This document shows positions 47,106-55,792 of a stretch of DNA of 64,000 bases, in pieces. The translations under genes were made by a program, and so were the position numbers. The DNA comes from a bacterium (GTDB lineage Bacteria > Hinthialibacterota > Hinthialibacteria > H5-UNCL2): positions 946,001 through 1,010,000 of the forward strand of contig JABTUV010000001.1 of assembly GCA_015075175.1 (NCBI GenBank), in the 5' to 3' direction. Position 1 is the stretch's first letter, and each line of letters opens with the position of its first letter. The notes below the pieces were generated by a model. That model saw only the letters and a program-made list of their open reading frames with translations, did not search any database and was not told where the DNA came from.

Positions 47106-47961
47106 CCGGATCGACGCGCGTACCCGGGTATGCGCGGTCATCGGCAACCCGATCTACCATTCGCTTTCGCCCGCCATCCACAACGCCGGCTACCGGGCGC
47201 TGGACCTGCCCTTCGTCTACGTCGCGTTTCAGGTCGAGGACGTCGCTGCCGCCGTCGCCGGCATGAGGGGCCTGTCGCTGGCCGGACTCTCCGTGACCAT
47301 CCCCCACAAGACGTCCGTCATCCCCCATCTGGACGGATTGGACGCGGTCGCCGAGAAACTGGGCAGCGTCAACACGGTTTACTGGAAGGACGGAAAGTTG
47401 TGGGGGACGAGCAGCGACGGCTACGGAGCTCTGCGGGCGCTGGAGTCCGGCGCCATCGACGTGACGGGCAGGAAGATCGTGTTCCTGGGCGCGGGCGGGG
47501 TGGCGCGCGCCATCGGTTTCACGCTCGCCCTGGAGCGGCCGCTGCGCGAGATGGTGTTCCTGGAGGCGGTCCAACCCGAGCTGGCGCGGGCGCTCTGCGC
47601 CGAGCTGGGCGCCCGGACTCCTGCCCGCGCGCGTTCCCGGCCCCTGGACCCCGGCAGCCTGGAACTCGAACTGCGCGACGCCGACGTGCTCGTCCAGTGC
47701 ACCCCCGTGGGCATGACGCCCAAGGTCGGCGAGACGCTCGTCCCCAGGAATCTGCTCCATCCCGGCCTGGCGGTGTTTGACACCGTCTACACTCCGGCCT
47801 TGACCCGCCTCATGCAGGAGGCCGAGGTCGCCGGCTGTCCGCTGGCCTACGGACGCGAGATGTTCCTCTATCAGGCCGCCATCCAGTTCGAGCTTTTCAC
47901 CGGCCGCTCCGCCCCGCTGGAGGCCATGCGGGAGGCCCTGGACGCCGCGCTGGCCGGTTGA
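47098..47961 (+). CDS. aroE: Shikimate dehydrogenase AroE
   Basis: AroE reduces 3-dehydroshikimate to shikimate with NADPH in aromatic amino acid synthesis. The 287-residue protein shows VIGNPIYHSLSPAIHNAGYR (shikimate site SLSP), LSVTIPHKTSVIPHLDGLD with the catalytic Lys of PHK, LGSVNTVYWKDGKLWGTSSD, a dinucleotide fold FLGAGGVARAIGF, and QCTPVGMTPK. The C-terminal GREMFLYQAAIQFELFTGR is standard. ATG 47098 overlaps the protease stop. Length and motifs indicate a functional enzyme. Confidence 0.95.
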   Translation: MIDRIDARTRVCAVIGNPIYHSLSPAIHNAGYRALDLPFVYVAFQVEDVAAAVAGMRGLSLAGLSVTIPHKTSVIPHLDGLDAVAEKLGSVNTVYWKDGKLWGTSSDGYGALRALESGAIDVTGRKIVFLGAGGVARAIGFTLALERPLREMVFLEAVQPELARALCAELGARTPARARSRPLDPGSLELELRDADVLVQCTPVGMTPKVGETLVPRNLLHPGLAVFDTVYTPALTRLMQEAEVAGCPLAYGREMFLYQAAIQFELFTGRSAPLEAMREALDAALAG

Positions 47962-47969
47962 CTTCGGAA

Positions 47970-48491
47970 ATGAACGGCCCTCAACCCAATCTGGTCCTGA
48001 TCGGCTATCGTGGAACCGGCAAGAGCTCGGTCGCGCGCGTGCTGGCCGAGCGCATGAGGCGTCCGGTCAGGAGCAGCGATGAGGAACTGATCGCTCGCGC
48101 CGGCATGAGCATTCCTGATTTCGTGGCTGCAAACGGCTGGGACCGTTTTCGCGATCTGGAAGAGGAGATCATCGCGGAATTGTGCGCGCAACCGGGGATC
48201 ATCCTGGACTGCGGCGGAGGGGTGGTCCTGCGAGCGGCCAACCGGCAGGCGTTGCGCCGCACGGGACGTGTCGTTTGGTTGAAAGCCTCTCCCGGGGTCA
48301 TCCGCGCCCGCATCGCCGACAAGGCTGATCGACCCTCGCTGACCGGCAAGCCTTTCCTGGAAGAGATTACCGAGGTCCTGGCCGCACGCGAGCCGCTGTA
48401 TCGTGAGACGGCCCACTGGACGCTGGACGGGGACCCGCTCACCGTCGAAGCGATGGCCCAGGCGATTCTCGCCTGGTGGGAGAACCCGTAA
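47970..48491 (+). CDS. aroK: Shikimate kinase AroK
   Basis: AroK phosphorylates shikimate with ATP. The sequence has Walker A LVLIGYRGTGKSSVARVL, the DEEL substrate-binding Asp region after RRPVRSS, the lid and second motif LDCGGGVVLRAANRQAL, and RPSLTGKPFLEEITEVLAAR. Length 173 from ATG 47970; a TTG at 47958 overlapping the aroE stop would add four residues. It follows aroE directly, so two consecutive steps of the pathway are co-transcribed. Confidence 0.93.
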   Translation: MNGPQPNLVLIGYRGTGKSSVARVLAERMRRPVRSSDEELIARAGMSIPDFVAANGWDRFRDLEEEIIAELCAQPGIILDCGGGVVLRAANRQALRRTGRVVWLKASPGVIRARIADKADRPSLTGKPFLEEITEVLAAREPLYRETAHWTLDGDPLTVEAMAQAILAWWENP

Positions 48492-48684
48492 TCGCGCCGC
48501 GCGCGAGGGACAGTCACCCCTCTCCGGCGGAAGACTCGCGAGAGAGCGGAATGACTTTCTTCGGAAATGGCGGCCTGTTGCTGCTGTCCCTGCTGGGGTG
48601 CGCGAGGGGGAGGGACAGGCGCCGATTTGCGAAGATAGACGGTCGCAAGCGGCGAGGGAGGTCGGCGGAAATCGGCGAAGATTC

Positions 48685-50777
48685 TTACGGCGCCTCCATG
48701 ACGACCCGGAAACCGACGTAGTAATAATGCCCCGTGGCCATGAAGCCCTGGCGGGCCGCGGATCGACAGTAAGCGGCGTCGTCGAACCATGCTCCGCCGC
48801 GCATCACCGCCAGCGTCCCGCCCGCCTGCAACCATGCGCTGCCGTCGTCGGGCGCTCCCACGTAATCGTCGTGCCAGGCATCCTCGCACCACTCGACCAC
48901 GTTGCCCAGCATGTCGTGCAGGCCCCAGGCGTTGGGCAGCTTGCGTCCTACCTCCTTGGCTCCAGCGGGGAAGTTGTTGCTGCGATACCAGGCGTAGTTC
49001 ACCAGTTGCCCCCCATCATCGCCGAAATAAAAGCGCGTGGTGCTGCCGGCGCGGCAGGCGTATTCCCACTCGGCTTCCGTCGGCAGTCGAAACACGCCCA
49101 GGCCCCGGCCGTTCAACGCGGCGACGAAGTCCTTGCAGTCCTGCCACGAGACGGAATAGGCGGGATGGTTCGGCCCCTGCCCGAAGCTGCCGGTGGGCGG
49201 ACTCTCCGGCCAGGCGTGCATCACCGCCAGCCACTGCGACTGCGTGACCTCGAACTTGCCCAGGTAGAACGCGCGCGCGATGGAGACGGGGTGGACGGGC
49301 TGTTCACTCGCGTGTTCGGACGAACCCATAATGAAGCTGCCGGCGGGGACGAGCCGGAAGGCCATGACGGCGCCGCCGCCCAGGGCGATGACGGTTTCCG
49401 TGGGTCGCGGCGTGGGCGTCGGCGTGGCCGTAAACACGACGACCCTGCGCCAGATGGCCCCCAGGGCCATGAGATCGCGCTCGTCCAGCACGCCGTCGGG
49501 GAAAAGGTCAAAGTCCTGGATGCCGGAAGTCTCGCGCCACTGGATGGCCATGCGGAGCAGCCAGCGCGCGTCGTAAAAAGTCGGAGGCGTCGCGGTCGGC
49601 GTGGGTGAGGGCGTGCGCGTGGCCGTGGCCGTCGGGGTGCGCGTGCCTTCCGTGGGCGTCGCGGTCGCGGTGTGCGTGCGCGTGGGGGTGCTCGTGGGAG
49701 TGCCGGTCCACGTGGCCGTATGAGTCAACGTCGACGTGAAGGTAGCGGTCCAGGTCCAAGTCGGCGAGGGGCTGGCCGTCCAGGTGGGCGTACCCGTCCA
49801 CGTGGCGGTGGGAGTGGGCGTGGCCGTGTAGCTCCAGGTCGGCGTCCACGTCGGGGACCGAGTCGGCGTGGGCGTGGCGGTGGGAGTATTCGTGAACGTA
49901 TTCGTGCCCGTTGGCGTGAACGTGAACGTGTTGGAGGCCGTGGCGGTCGCGGTCCAAGTGGGGGTAGGCGTAGGAGTCCCGGTCCAGGTAGAGGTGGCCG
50001 TGCCCGTCGGGGTCGCCGTGCTCGTATGGGTAAGGGTCGGCGTGGCCGTGGGGGTGGAGGTCGGCGTCCCCGTGTACGTGGCCGTGGGCGTCGGAGAAAG
50101 AGTCGGCGTATCCGTCGCGGTCGGCGTGCCGGTGTGAGTCGGCGTGGCCGTGGGCGAGCGCGTGCCTGTAGGCGTCGCCGTAAACGTGGGAGTGAACGTT
50201 TCCGTCGGCGTCGGCGTGTTGGTAAACGTAGCGGTTCCCGTGGGCGTGGGGTTTCGGTTGCGGTAGGTGTGGGCGTGGGCGTGGAGGTCGCTGTAAACGT
50301 CGGCGTGGGCGTGGGTGCACTGACGACGAGCACGATCCCCGCGACCAGGACCGCATCCTCCAACCCGTCGGTGGGATTCTCCGGCGTCAGTGGGATGCTT
50401 CCCGGCGGTGTTCCGGGCAGAATCTGAAACGTCAGGCGGATCAGGTCGCCATTGCCCTCGATGGGACTGCCTGCGCCGGCGAAAGCGCCCACCCGCAGCC
50501 GTCCTGCCTCCACCACGGACGCGCCGGCCATGTCCCAGGACTCCGAGAGCGTGCCGGCCGCGCTGGAATCGACGAAAGCCAGCCGCGTCGCATCAAAGGC
50601 GAGGTCGAAGCCGTAAGCGGAGATGCCCAGGGCGTCCTCGACCGAGGCGGCGACTTCGACGACCATTCCCGCTTGCCCGCTCCCGTCGGAGATGGTCAAC
50701 TGCAACGCCGCCGCCGACGGCGCGACCAGCGCCAGCATCGCCCAGAGCGGCCATGCCGACCGGCGCGGGCCGCTCAC
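48685..50777 (-). pseudogene. Cohesin-like domain, long Thr-Pro linker and FGE-sulfatase domain, one frameshift
   Basis: The N-terminal ORF (from GTG 50777) has a signal peptide (LWAMLALVAPSAAALQL) and a cohesin-like domain ([20 protein letters not shown]). A Thr-Pro linker follows; at about 50253 a C run appears one base short and the frame changes. In the continuing frame the linker (TPTPTPTxT type) runs about 200 residues to 49600. A partial dockerin-like motif ([20 protein letters not shown]) comes next. A formylglycine-generating-enzyme/SUMF1-like domain ends the protein: [61 protein letters not shown] and MRGGAWFDD. Such domains may act as binding or modifying modules. Correcting one base would join about 697 residues. 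It overlaps asnB by GTGA. Confidence 0.8.
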
Positions 50778-52768
50778 GATGGCCGCGTCGCGCGTTGGCC
50801 GGCGGCGCGCCGATCCACCAACAGGTCCGGCTGCACCGGCGCCGCCGTCCGCGCGGGTGAATCGACAAAGAACCGCCGGAAGAACAGTTGCGCCGTCACG
50901 ATACCTACCAGCGCCATGTTGTCTACCTCGCTGCCGGCGGGAGCGACCCGCAGCTTTCGCACCAGCCGGCCCACCTTGTCCGCGTCGAACAGCCCGCTCT
51001 CCGCCAGCGCCCGCGGCGACAGCATCTCGCCTACGTAATCCAATTTCGGCAGGAGCAGGCAGTTCTTGATCGGCGCCCGGTACGGCTGCTTGGGCCGATC
51101 CAACACCGCGTCGGGGAGGATGCCCCGGAACGTCGCCTTCAAAAGGTGCTTTTCGCGCAGGTCGTGCATCTTTAACTCCGCCGGCACGCGCCCCATGAAC
51201 TCAATCAGGCGATAATCCAGAAACGGAAGTCGAACCTCGACCGAGTGGCCCATGGCCATGCGGTCCCCTTGGCTGGAGAGGAGATAATTGGAGAGAAAGA
51301 TGCGCATCTCCAGGTACTGCGCCCTGGCCAGGGGATGCCAGCGGTCGAAGTCGGCGGGAAGAAGCGCAGCCAGCTCGTCCGCGTCGCTGGAAAGCCGGCG
51401 CCGCACTTCCGGCGAAAAGAAGGCGTGCAGGCGCGCGGTATTGCCCCAGCGCACGAGATGCGAGAAGAAGGGATCGTCCGCCCGCTCCAAACCCCGTGAA
51501 AAGAAGGAGGCCAGGAGGTGTTTCAGCTTGGGATCGCGCTTGAAAATGTAGGGATACAGGGTCTCGACGTGCTGGGCGCGATGGGCGCCGTCGGGCGCCT
51601 CGGCCCAGGCGCGCCGGATCAGCGCCTCGCGGAAGATGTTGTAGCCCGCAAAAACCTCGTCTCCGCCTTCCCCAGCCAGGACGACCTTGAAGCCGTGCTC
51701 GCGCACTACCTGCGAGAGCAGAAAAAGCGGAACCGGCGCGGTCCGCAAAAGCGGCGTTTCGCCGTGCCAGACGGCCTCGGGCAGGCTTTCGCCGATGCGC
51801 CCGTTGGTCGCCTCCACTTCCGTGTGCTGCACGGAAAGAAAGTCCACCACGAGCCGCTGAAACCGCCCCTCGTCGAAATCGGGATCCTCGAAGCGGATGC
51901 CGAAGGTGCGCACGTCGTGGTTGTAGTTGCGGCAGAGGAGCGTGGCCACGGCGGAGGAATCCAGCCCGCCGGAGACGTAGCATCCCACCGGCACGTCGGC
52001 GCGCAGGCGGATGCGGATGGCGTCGTCGATGAGCGCGCGCACCGCCTCGGCGGTCTCCGCCAGGTCCGCGCCGCGGCACTCCTCCGGCGGAGAAAAAAGC
52101 GGCCGCCAGTAGCACTGAGTCTCGATGCGTCCATCGACCACGCGCAACCAATGTCCCGCCGGCAGCTCGGACACGCCGGAAAAAAGCGTGCGTCCGGGCA
52201 GCGTAGACCAGTAGGTGAAGACCTGTCCCAGCGCGCCGGCGTCCAGGCGCGCCTCCACCTCGCCCGAGGCCAGGATGGCCTTGACTTCCGAACCGAAATA
52301 CAGCCGCGAGCCGGAAACCGTGTAGTACAGCGGGCGGATGCCCATGCGGTCGCGCGCCAGAAACAGGCTCCGCCGCCGCGCGTCCCAGATGGCCAGCGCC
52401 CACTGCCCGTTCATTGGCCGAAGGCAGTCCGGGCCTTGCTCTTCGTAGAGATGCAGGATGACTTCCGTATCGCTGCTCGTGTAGAAAGAGTGGTTGCGGG
52501 ACAGCAATTCCTCGCGCAGCTCGGGATGGTTGAAGACCTCGCCGTTGTAGACGATCCAGAGCGTCTCGTCTTCGTTGTGGATGGGTTGCGTGCCCGAGGC
52601 CAGGTCCACGATGGAGAGGCGGGCGTTGGCCAGCCCTACCCGGTCGTCCAGGAAGACGCCGGCTTCATCCGGCCCGCGATGCCGCAGGGCGCCGATCATG
52701 CGGAGCAGCGCCGCCGGGTCCAGGGGGATCGGCTGGGAGAGATTCAGGATGCCGGCGATTCCACACAT
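50774..52768 (-). CDS. asnB: Asparagine synthetase (glutamine-hydrolysing) AsnB
   Basis: AsnB transfers ammonia from glutamine to aspartate via an adenylated intermediate. Cys2 of MCGIAGILNLSQPIPL is the glutaminase nucleophile, followed by IGALRHRGPDEAG and WIVYNGEVFNHPEL. The synthetase half has GCYVSGGLDSSAVATLL (PP-loop) and VVLAGEGGDEVFAGYN. SVEVRLPFLDYRLIEF and DRPKQPYRAPI are also typical. At 664 residues it is the longer family form found in polysaccharide and natural-product clusters. Intact frame. It is followed by the FGE-cohesin gene (4-bp overlap) and preceded by an ACP gene 306 bp upstream, suggesting a biosynthetic role rather than simple asparagine supply. Confidence 0.93.
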   Translation of the reverse strand: MCGIAGILNLSQPIPLDPAALLRMIGALRHRGPDEAGVFLDDRVGLANARLSIVDLASGTQPIHNEDETLWIVYNGEVFNHPELREELLSRNHSFYTSSDTEVILHLYEEQGPDCLRPMNGQWALAIWDARRRSLFLARDRMGIRPLYYTVSGSRLYFGSEVKAILASGEVEARLDAGALGQVFTYWSTLPGRTLFSGVSELPAGHWLRVVDGRIETQCYWRPLFSPPEECRGADLAETAEAVRALIDDAIRIRLRADVPVGCYVSGGLDSSAVATLLCRNYNHDVRTFGIRFEDPDFDEGRFQRLVVDFLSVQHTEVEATNGRIGESLPEAVWHGETPLLRTAPVPLFLLSQVVREHGFKVVLAGEGGDEVFAGYNIFREALIRRAWAEAPDGAHRAQHVETLYPYIFKRDPKLKHLLASFFSRGLERADDPFFSHLVRWGNTARLHAFFSPEVRRRLSSDADELAALLPADFDRWHPLARAQYLEMRIFLSNYLLSSQGDRMAMGHSVEVRLPFLDYRLIEFMGRVPAELKMHDLREKHLLKATFRGILPDAVLDRPKQPYRAPIKNCLLLPKLDYVGEMLSPRALAESGLFDADKVGRLVRKLRVAPAGSEVDNMALVGIVTAQLFFRRFFVDSPARTAAPVQPDLLVDRRAAGQRATRPS

Positions 52769-52822
52769 ACTGCCTGCCTAGGTGGCACTCCCAATCGTTA
52801 TCTCAATCGCGCTCGTGCACCC

Positions 52823-52914
52823 CTGTCATTTCGACCGAAGGGAGAAATCCTGCGATATTCGCAGGGCCGCGCCGGAAGTGGAGGGAAAGATTTCTCCCTG
52901 CGGTCGAAATGACA
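52823..52914. repeat. Inverted pair of TGTCATTTCGACCG repeats
   Basis: CCTGTCATTTCGACCGAAGG then GAGAAATC is followed after about 40 bp by GATTTCTCCCTGCGGTCG then AAATGACAG. The two arms form a long hairpin in the 306-bp gap between asnB and the ACP gene. Nothing else is visible in that gap. Confidence 0.85.
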
Positions 52915-53074
52915 GCGGCCCCATCGTGCTCTTAATCTTGCCCCTGCCCGCGCACAGAATCCCCCTAACTCCCCTTCTTGAAGGGGGAACGGCCTCACTC
53001 TGGTATATGAACGCTGAAAACCCCGTGCGGCAAGAAAAAAGGGTGGGAGAAAGGGAGTGCGGCGACAGCCGGGT

Positions 53075-53368
53075 TCACGCACGGCGGCGAGGCGACAGCT
53101 TGCGCTCCAGGTAGACTCCGATGCGGTTGACGCTGTCCAGGTTCTCGGGCACGAGTTCGTCGTCCTCGACCGAGATGCCGTAGCTGTCCTCCAGGAACTT
53201 GACCAGCTCGAGAATACCGGTGGAATCCACGACCGACGTGCCCAGAAACGAGGCGTCGTCGTCCAAGGCGGCGCCGTCGCCGAAAAGGAAGTTCTCGACC
53301 ACGAAGGCGCGCACCTCTTCGGTGTAGTTCCGCGCGCGTCCGACCACGTGAATCTTACTGACGCTCAT
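53075..53368 (-). CDS. Acyl carrier protein
   Basis: This is a 97-residue carrier protein. FLGTSVVDSTGILELVKFLE contains the DS motif; Ser49 would receive phosphopantetheine. DSYGISVEDDELVPENLDSV is the usual acidic helix region. The ATG at 53368 is chosen because the longer frame to 53425 begins with an Arg/Lys-rich tail not found in carrier proteins. DSTG instead of DSLG is a mild variant seen in carrier proteins outside fatty-acid synthesis. Neighbouring asnB suggests it carries an acyl or aminoacyl group in a dedicated pathway. Confidence 0.85.
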   Translation of the reverse strand: MSVSKIHVVGRARNYTEEVRAFVVENFLFGDGAALDDDASFLGTSVVDSTGILELVKFLEDSYGISVEDDELVPENLDSVNRIGVYLERKLSPRRRA

Positions 53369-53490
53369 GCTGGTGTTCGCCGTTCTCCGCCGGATTGACT
53401 TGTTCACGCGAGGAAAAGGCATCATCTTCCGGGCATCCGACGGCCGTAAAAACCTATGTTGTCACACGCCCGTACCGGCGTCAAGCAACA

Positions 53491-55549
53491 TTAACGGCCG
53501 GTCGGAATAATCCATTCGACCCCGTTAAGTGTCGCGCCGTCAATAAATGTAAAAGCACCCATCTCCCAGCCCGCGCCGGCGGTTCCCTGTCCGACCGTGG
53601 GATAGGGGAAGGGCGCCTGGTTGGTACTGAAAGCCGTATCGAAGGGCGAAGGCAGCGCCGTGCCGTTGTCGATGCAGGGCGAGCTGGGCGCCAGCCGGAA
53701 ATCCCGCGCCGCCGCGTTCACGAATCCCGGCGCCACGTTGATCCCGGACAAGTCGAACCCCAGCGCCTGCCATTGCAGCCACGTCCGCCCACCCTGCGTG
53801 CTGGAATAACACGGCGCTCCGCTGTCTTTATACACGCAATTCCGGTCGACTGCCAGTCCCGACGAGCCTGGAAAGAGATAATAGGCGTAGCCGCCGGGAT
53901 GCGCGTACAGGATGTTGTTTTTGATGGACACCCGGTGGCTGTTCATGCCGAAGAGTATCTCGCAGTCGTAACCCGGACCATAATCGTCCCCGTTGTAGTT
54001 CATGTACAGCGTGTTGTTGTAGATCTGGTTGTCGTGGGCCGTCTCGCCGCCGGTTGAAAGGGCGGAGACGGTGATGCCGGAGTCGTTTGCGTAGAGGATG
54101 TTGCCGTAGACGTTGCAGCGGTCGGCGTTGTAGATGTAGACCCCCTTGCCCCAGTTGTCGTGGATGAGATTGCGAAACACCTCGACGCGGTTGGCGTTGA
54201 AGTCGAGGGCGATCCCGCCGGAGTCTTCGTTCCTGGGGCTGGCGGGGGCCTGGCAGTGGTGCACGTGGTTCTCGTAGCAGTACCACTTGATAAAAGGCCG
54301 GGCGGGATCCACGCCGCTTTCCGCCTGATCGTTGAAGTGGATGCCGCAGGCCGCGTTGCCGGCTCCGCCGGTCTGTCCCGCCAGCCGATCGCAGTAGCTG
54401 ATCTCGTTGCGATACACGTAGCCGACGCCCCCCACGCCGTCCGCCCCGCGCGTCTTGTAGGCGGCTACCCCGGCCTGCCCGCAGTACGAAACCGTGTTGC
54501 CGTAGATGTGAATCTGGTCTCCCGCGCGCGTCTCCGCGTCGGTGTAGATGCCGCTGCCGCCGGTGTGGTACACGACGTTATTAAAGATTTCCGCCTTGCC
54601 CGCCGTGATCGCCAGCCGGATTCCCGAAGTGTTGAAGCCGTAAGCGTTCTCGTTCTCGATCGCGTTGTGATAAACGAAGTTGCCGTACACGCGATGGTCG
54701 CGGCCCTTGATCTGAATCCCGTTGAAGGCGGCCCAGCCCTGGTCGGCGGTCTCGTTGCCCGAGCCGGTGTTCCCGCCGATCGCAATCCTTGACTTCGCAG
54801 GCCACCGAGTTGGAGGAGAGGAGGACCGCGGCGTTGTCGGCGCTGGGATCGGGCGGCCCCTGCAGGAGGATGCAGTCCTCCAGCGTGCAGTTGGCGATGG
54901 TGTTGCTCATGAAGACCACGTTGCCGCGCGTCTTCTCCAGTTGCAGGCCGCGCACGATCACGTTGCTCTTGGAATTGAAGTTCACGGCGTGGTCGCGGGC
55001 GGTCGCCTCGATGCCGGGCGCGGTGTAGACCGTGGCCGGACTGCCCGCGCTGTAGACGTAGAGAATGCCGCCGGACCAGTACCACTTGCGCGCTGCGTTG
55101 ACGCTGGAGAGGGTCGTCTGCTTGGCGCCGCGAACCTCGTTGAAGAAGACTTGCGTCGGCGAACTGGCCAGGCTCAGCTTCCAGATATTGCCGCTGTGTT
55201 GGGTGAATCCGGACAGGAGATTGGCGCCGCGGAGGTTGGGCCGCGGGCCGGAACCGTAGGCCTCGATCACGATGGGAACGGCCGTCGAGCCGCTGGAAGG
55301 CACGGTCAACGTCTGCCGCCACAGGCTGCCGCGTTTCAAGAGAATCTTGTCGCCGGGCTGGTAGCTGCGGCTGCCGATCTTGGTCAGGTTCTTCCACGGC
55401 GCGGAAATCGACGTGCCGGCGTTGTTGTCATTGCCGGCGACCGAGTCGACGTAGTACGTCGCCGCGTCCGCGCCGCCGATCCACACGGCAAGCATCGCCA
55501 GTACGGCCATCCATCGCTGGATGGTCCGCATTGTCGGTCCGGCTTTCAC
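53491..55549 (-). pseudogene. Secreted right-handed beta-helix protein, one frameshift
   Basis: The N-terminal ORF (GTG 55549, GGAGG 8 bp upstream) has a signal peptide (WMAVLAMLAVWIGGADAATY) and YYVDSVAGNDNNAGTSISAP then WKNLTKI, the usual start of polysaccharide-lyase-like parallel beta-helix proteins. The frame breaks at about 54785. In the neighbouring frame IAIGGNTGSGNETADQGWAA continues without loss of residues to VYGNFVYHNAIENENAYGF and a long helix domain (IYGNTVSYCGQAGVAAYK; EVFRNLIHDNWGKGVYIYNA). It ends SSPCIDNGTALPSPF and WEMGAFTF. Restored length is about 685 residues. Likely an extracellular glycan lyase or hydrolase; active-site residues cannot be assigned. Confidence 0.8.
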
Positions 55550-55590
55550 GCTTCCATCCTCCGCACCCCACGCTCACTGCGAGCGCAGCC

Positions 55591-55662
55591 CACTGTCATT
55601 TCGAGCGAAGCCCACTGTCATTTCGAGCGAAGCCCGCTGTCATTTCGAGCGAAGCGAGAAAT
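55591..55662. repeat. Three tandem TGTCATTTCGAGCGAAGC repeats
   Basis: Three direct copies with CC(A/C)C spacers lie upstream of the beta-helix gene; the last ends AAGCGAGAAATC. They belong to the family at 45262, 52823 and 61786 but with GAGCG instead of GACCG. Confidence 0.85.
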
Positions 55663-55740
55663 CTTGACGCACGCAACTGCGCATAATCTGATTATACCAC
55701 GCCGCCTGCGCCTTTGCCCCGCTGGAGTTCCGAACTTTGC

Positions 55741-55788
55741 GGAGTACAGACTTTAGTCTGAAACGCGGCAGGCTGAAGCCTGTACTCC
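55741..55788. terminator. Imperfect hairpin after the cohesin/dockerin gene
   Basis: GGAGTACAGACTTTAGTCTG and CAGGCTGAAGCCTGTACTCC form nested stems (GGAGTACAG with CTGTACTCC). It lies just past the stop at 55793 on the minus strand. It may serve as a terminator or be another dispersed repeat; there is no clear T run. Confidence 0.5.
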
Positions 55789-55792
55789 GGCC

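Noticed and set aside
48403-49608. Plus-strand ORF of 401 codons opposite the FGE gene
   Set aside because: Antisense shadow; the FGE domain on the minus strand is well supported.
49672-50427. Arg/Gly-rich ORF on the plus strand
   Set aside because: Out-of-frame translation of the Thr-Pro linker DNA.
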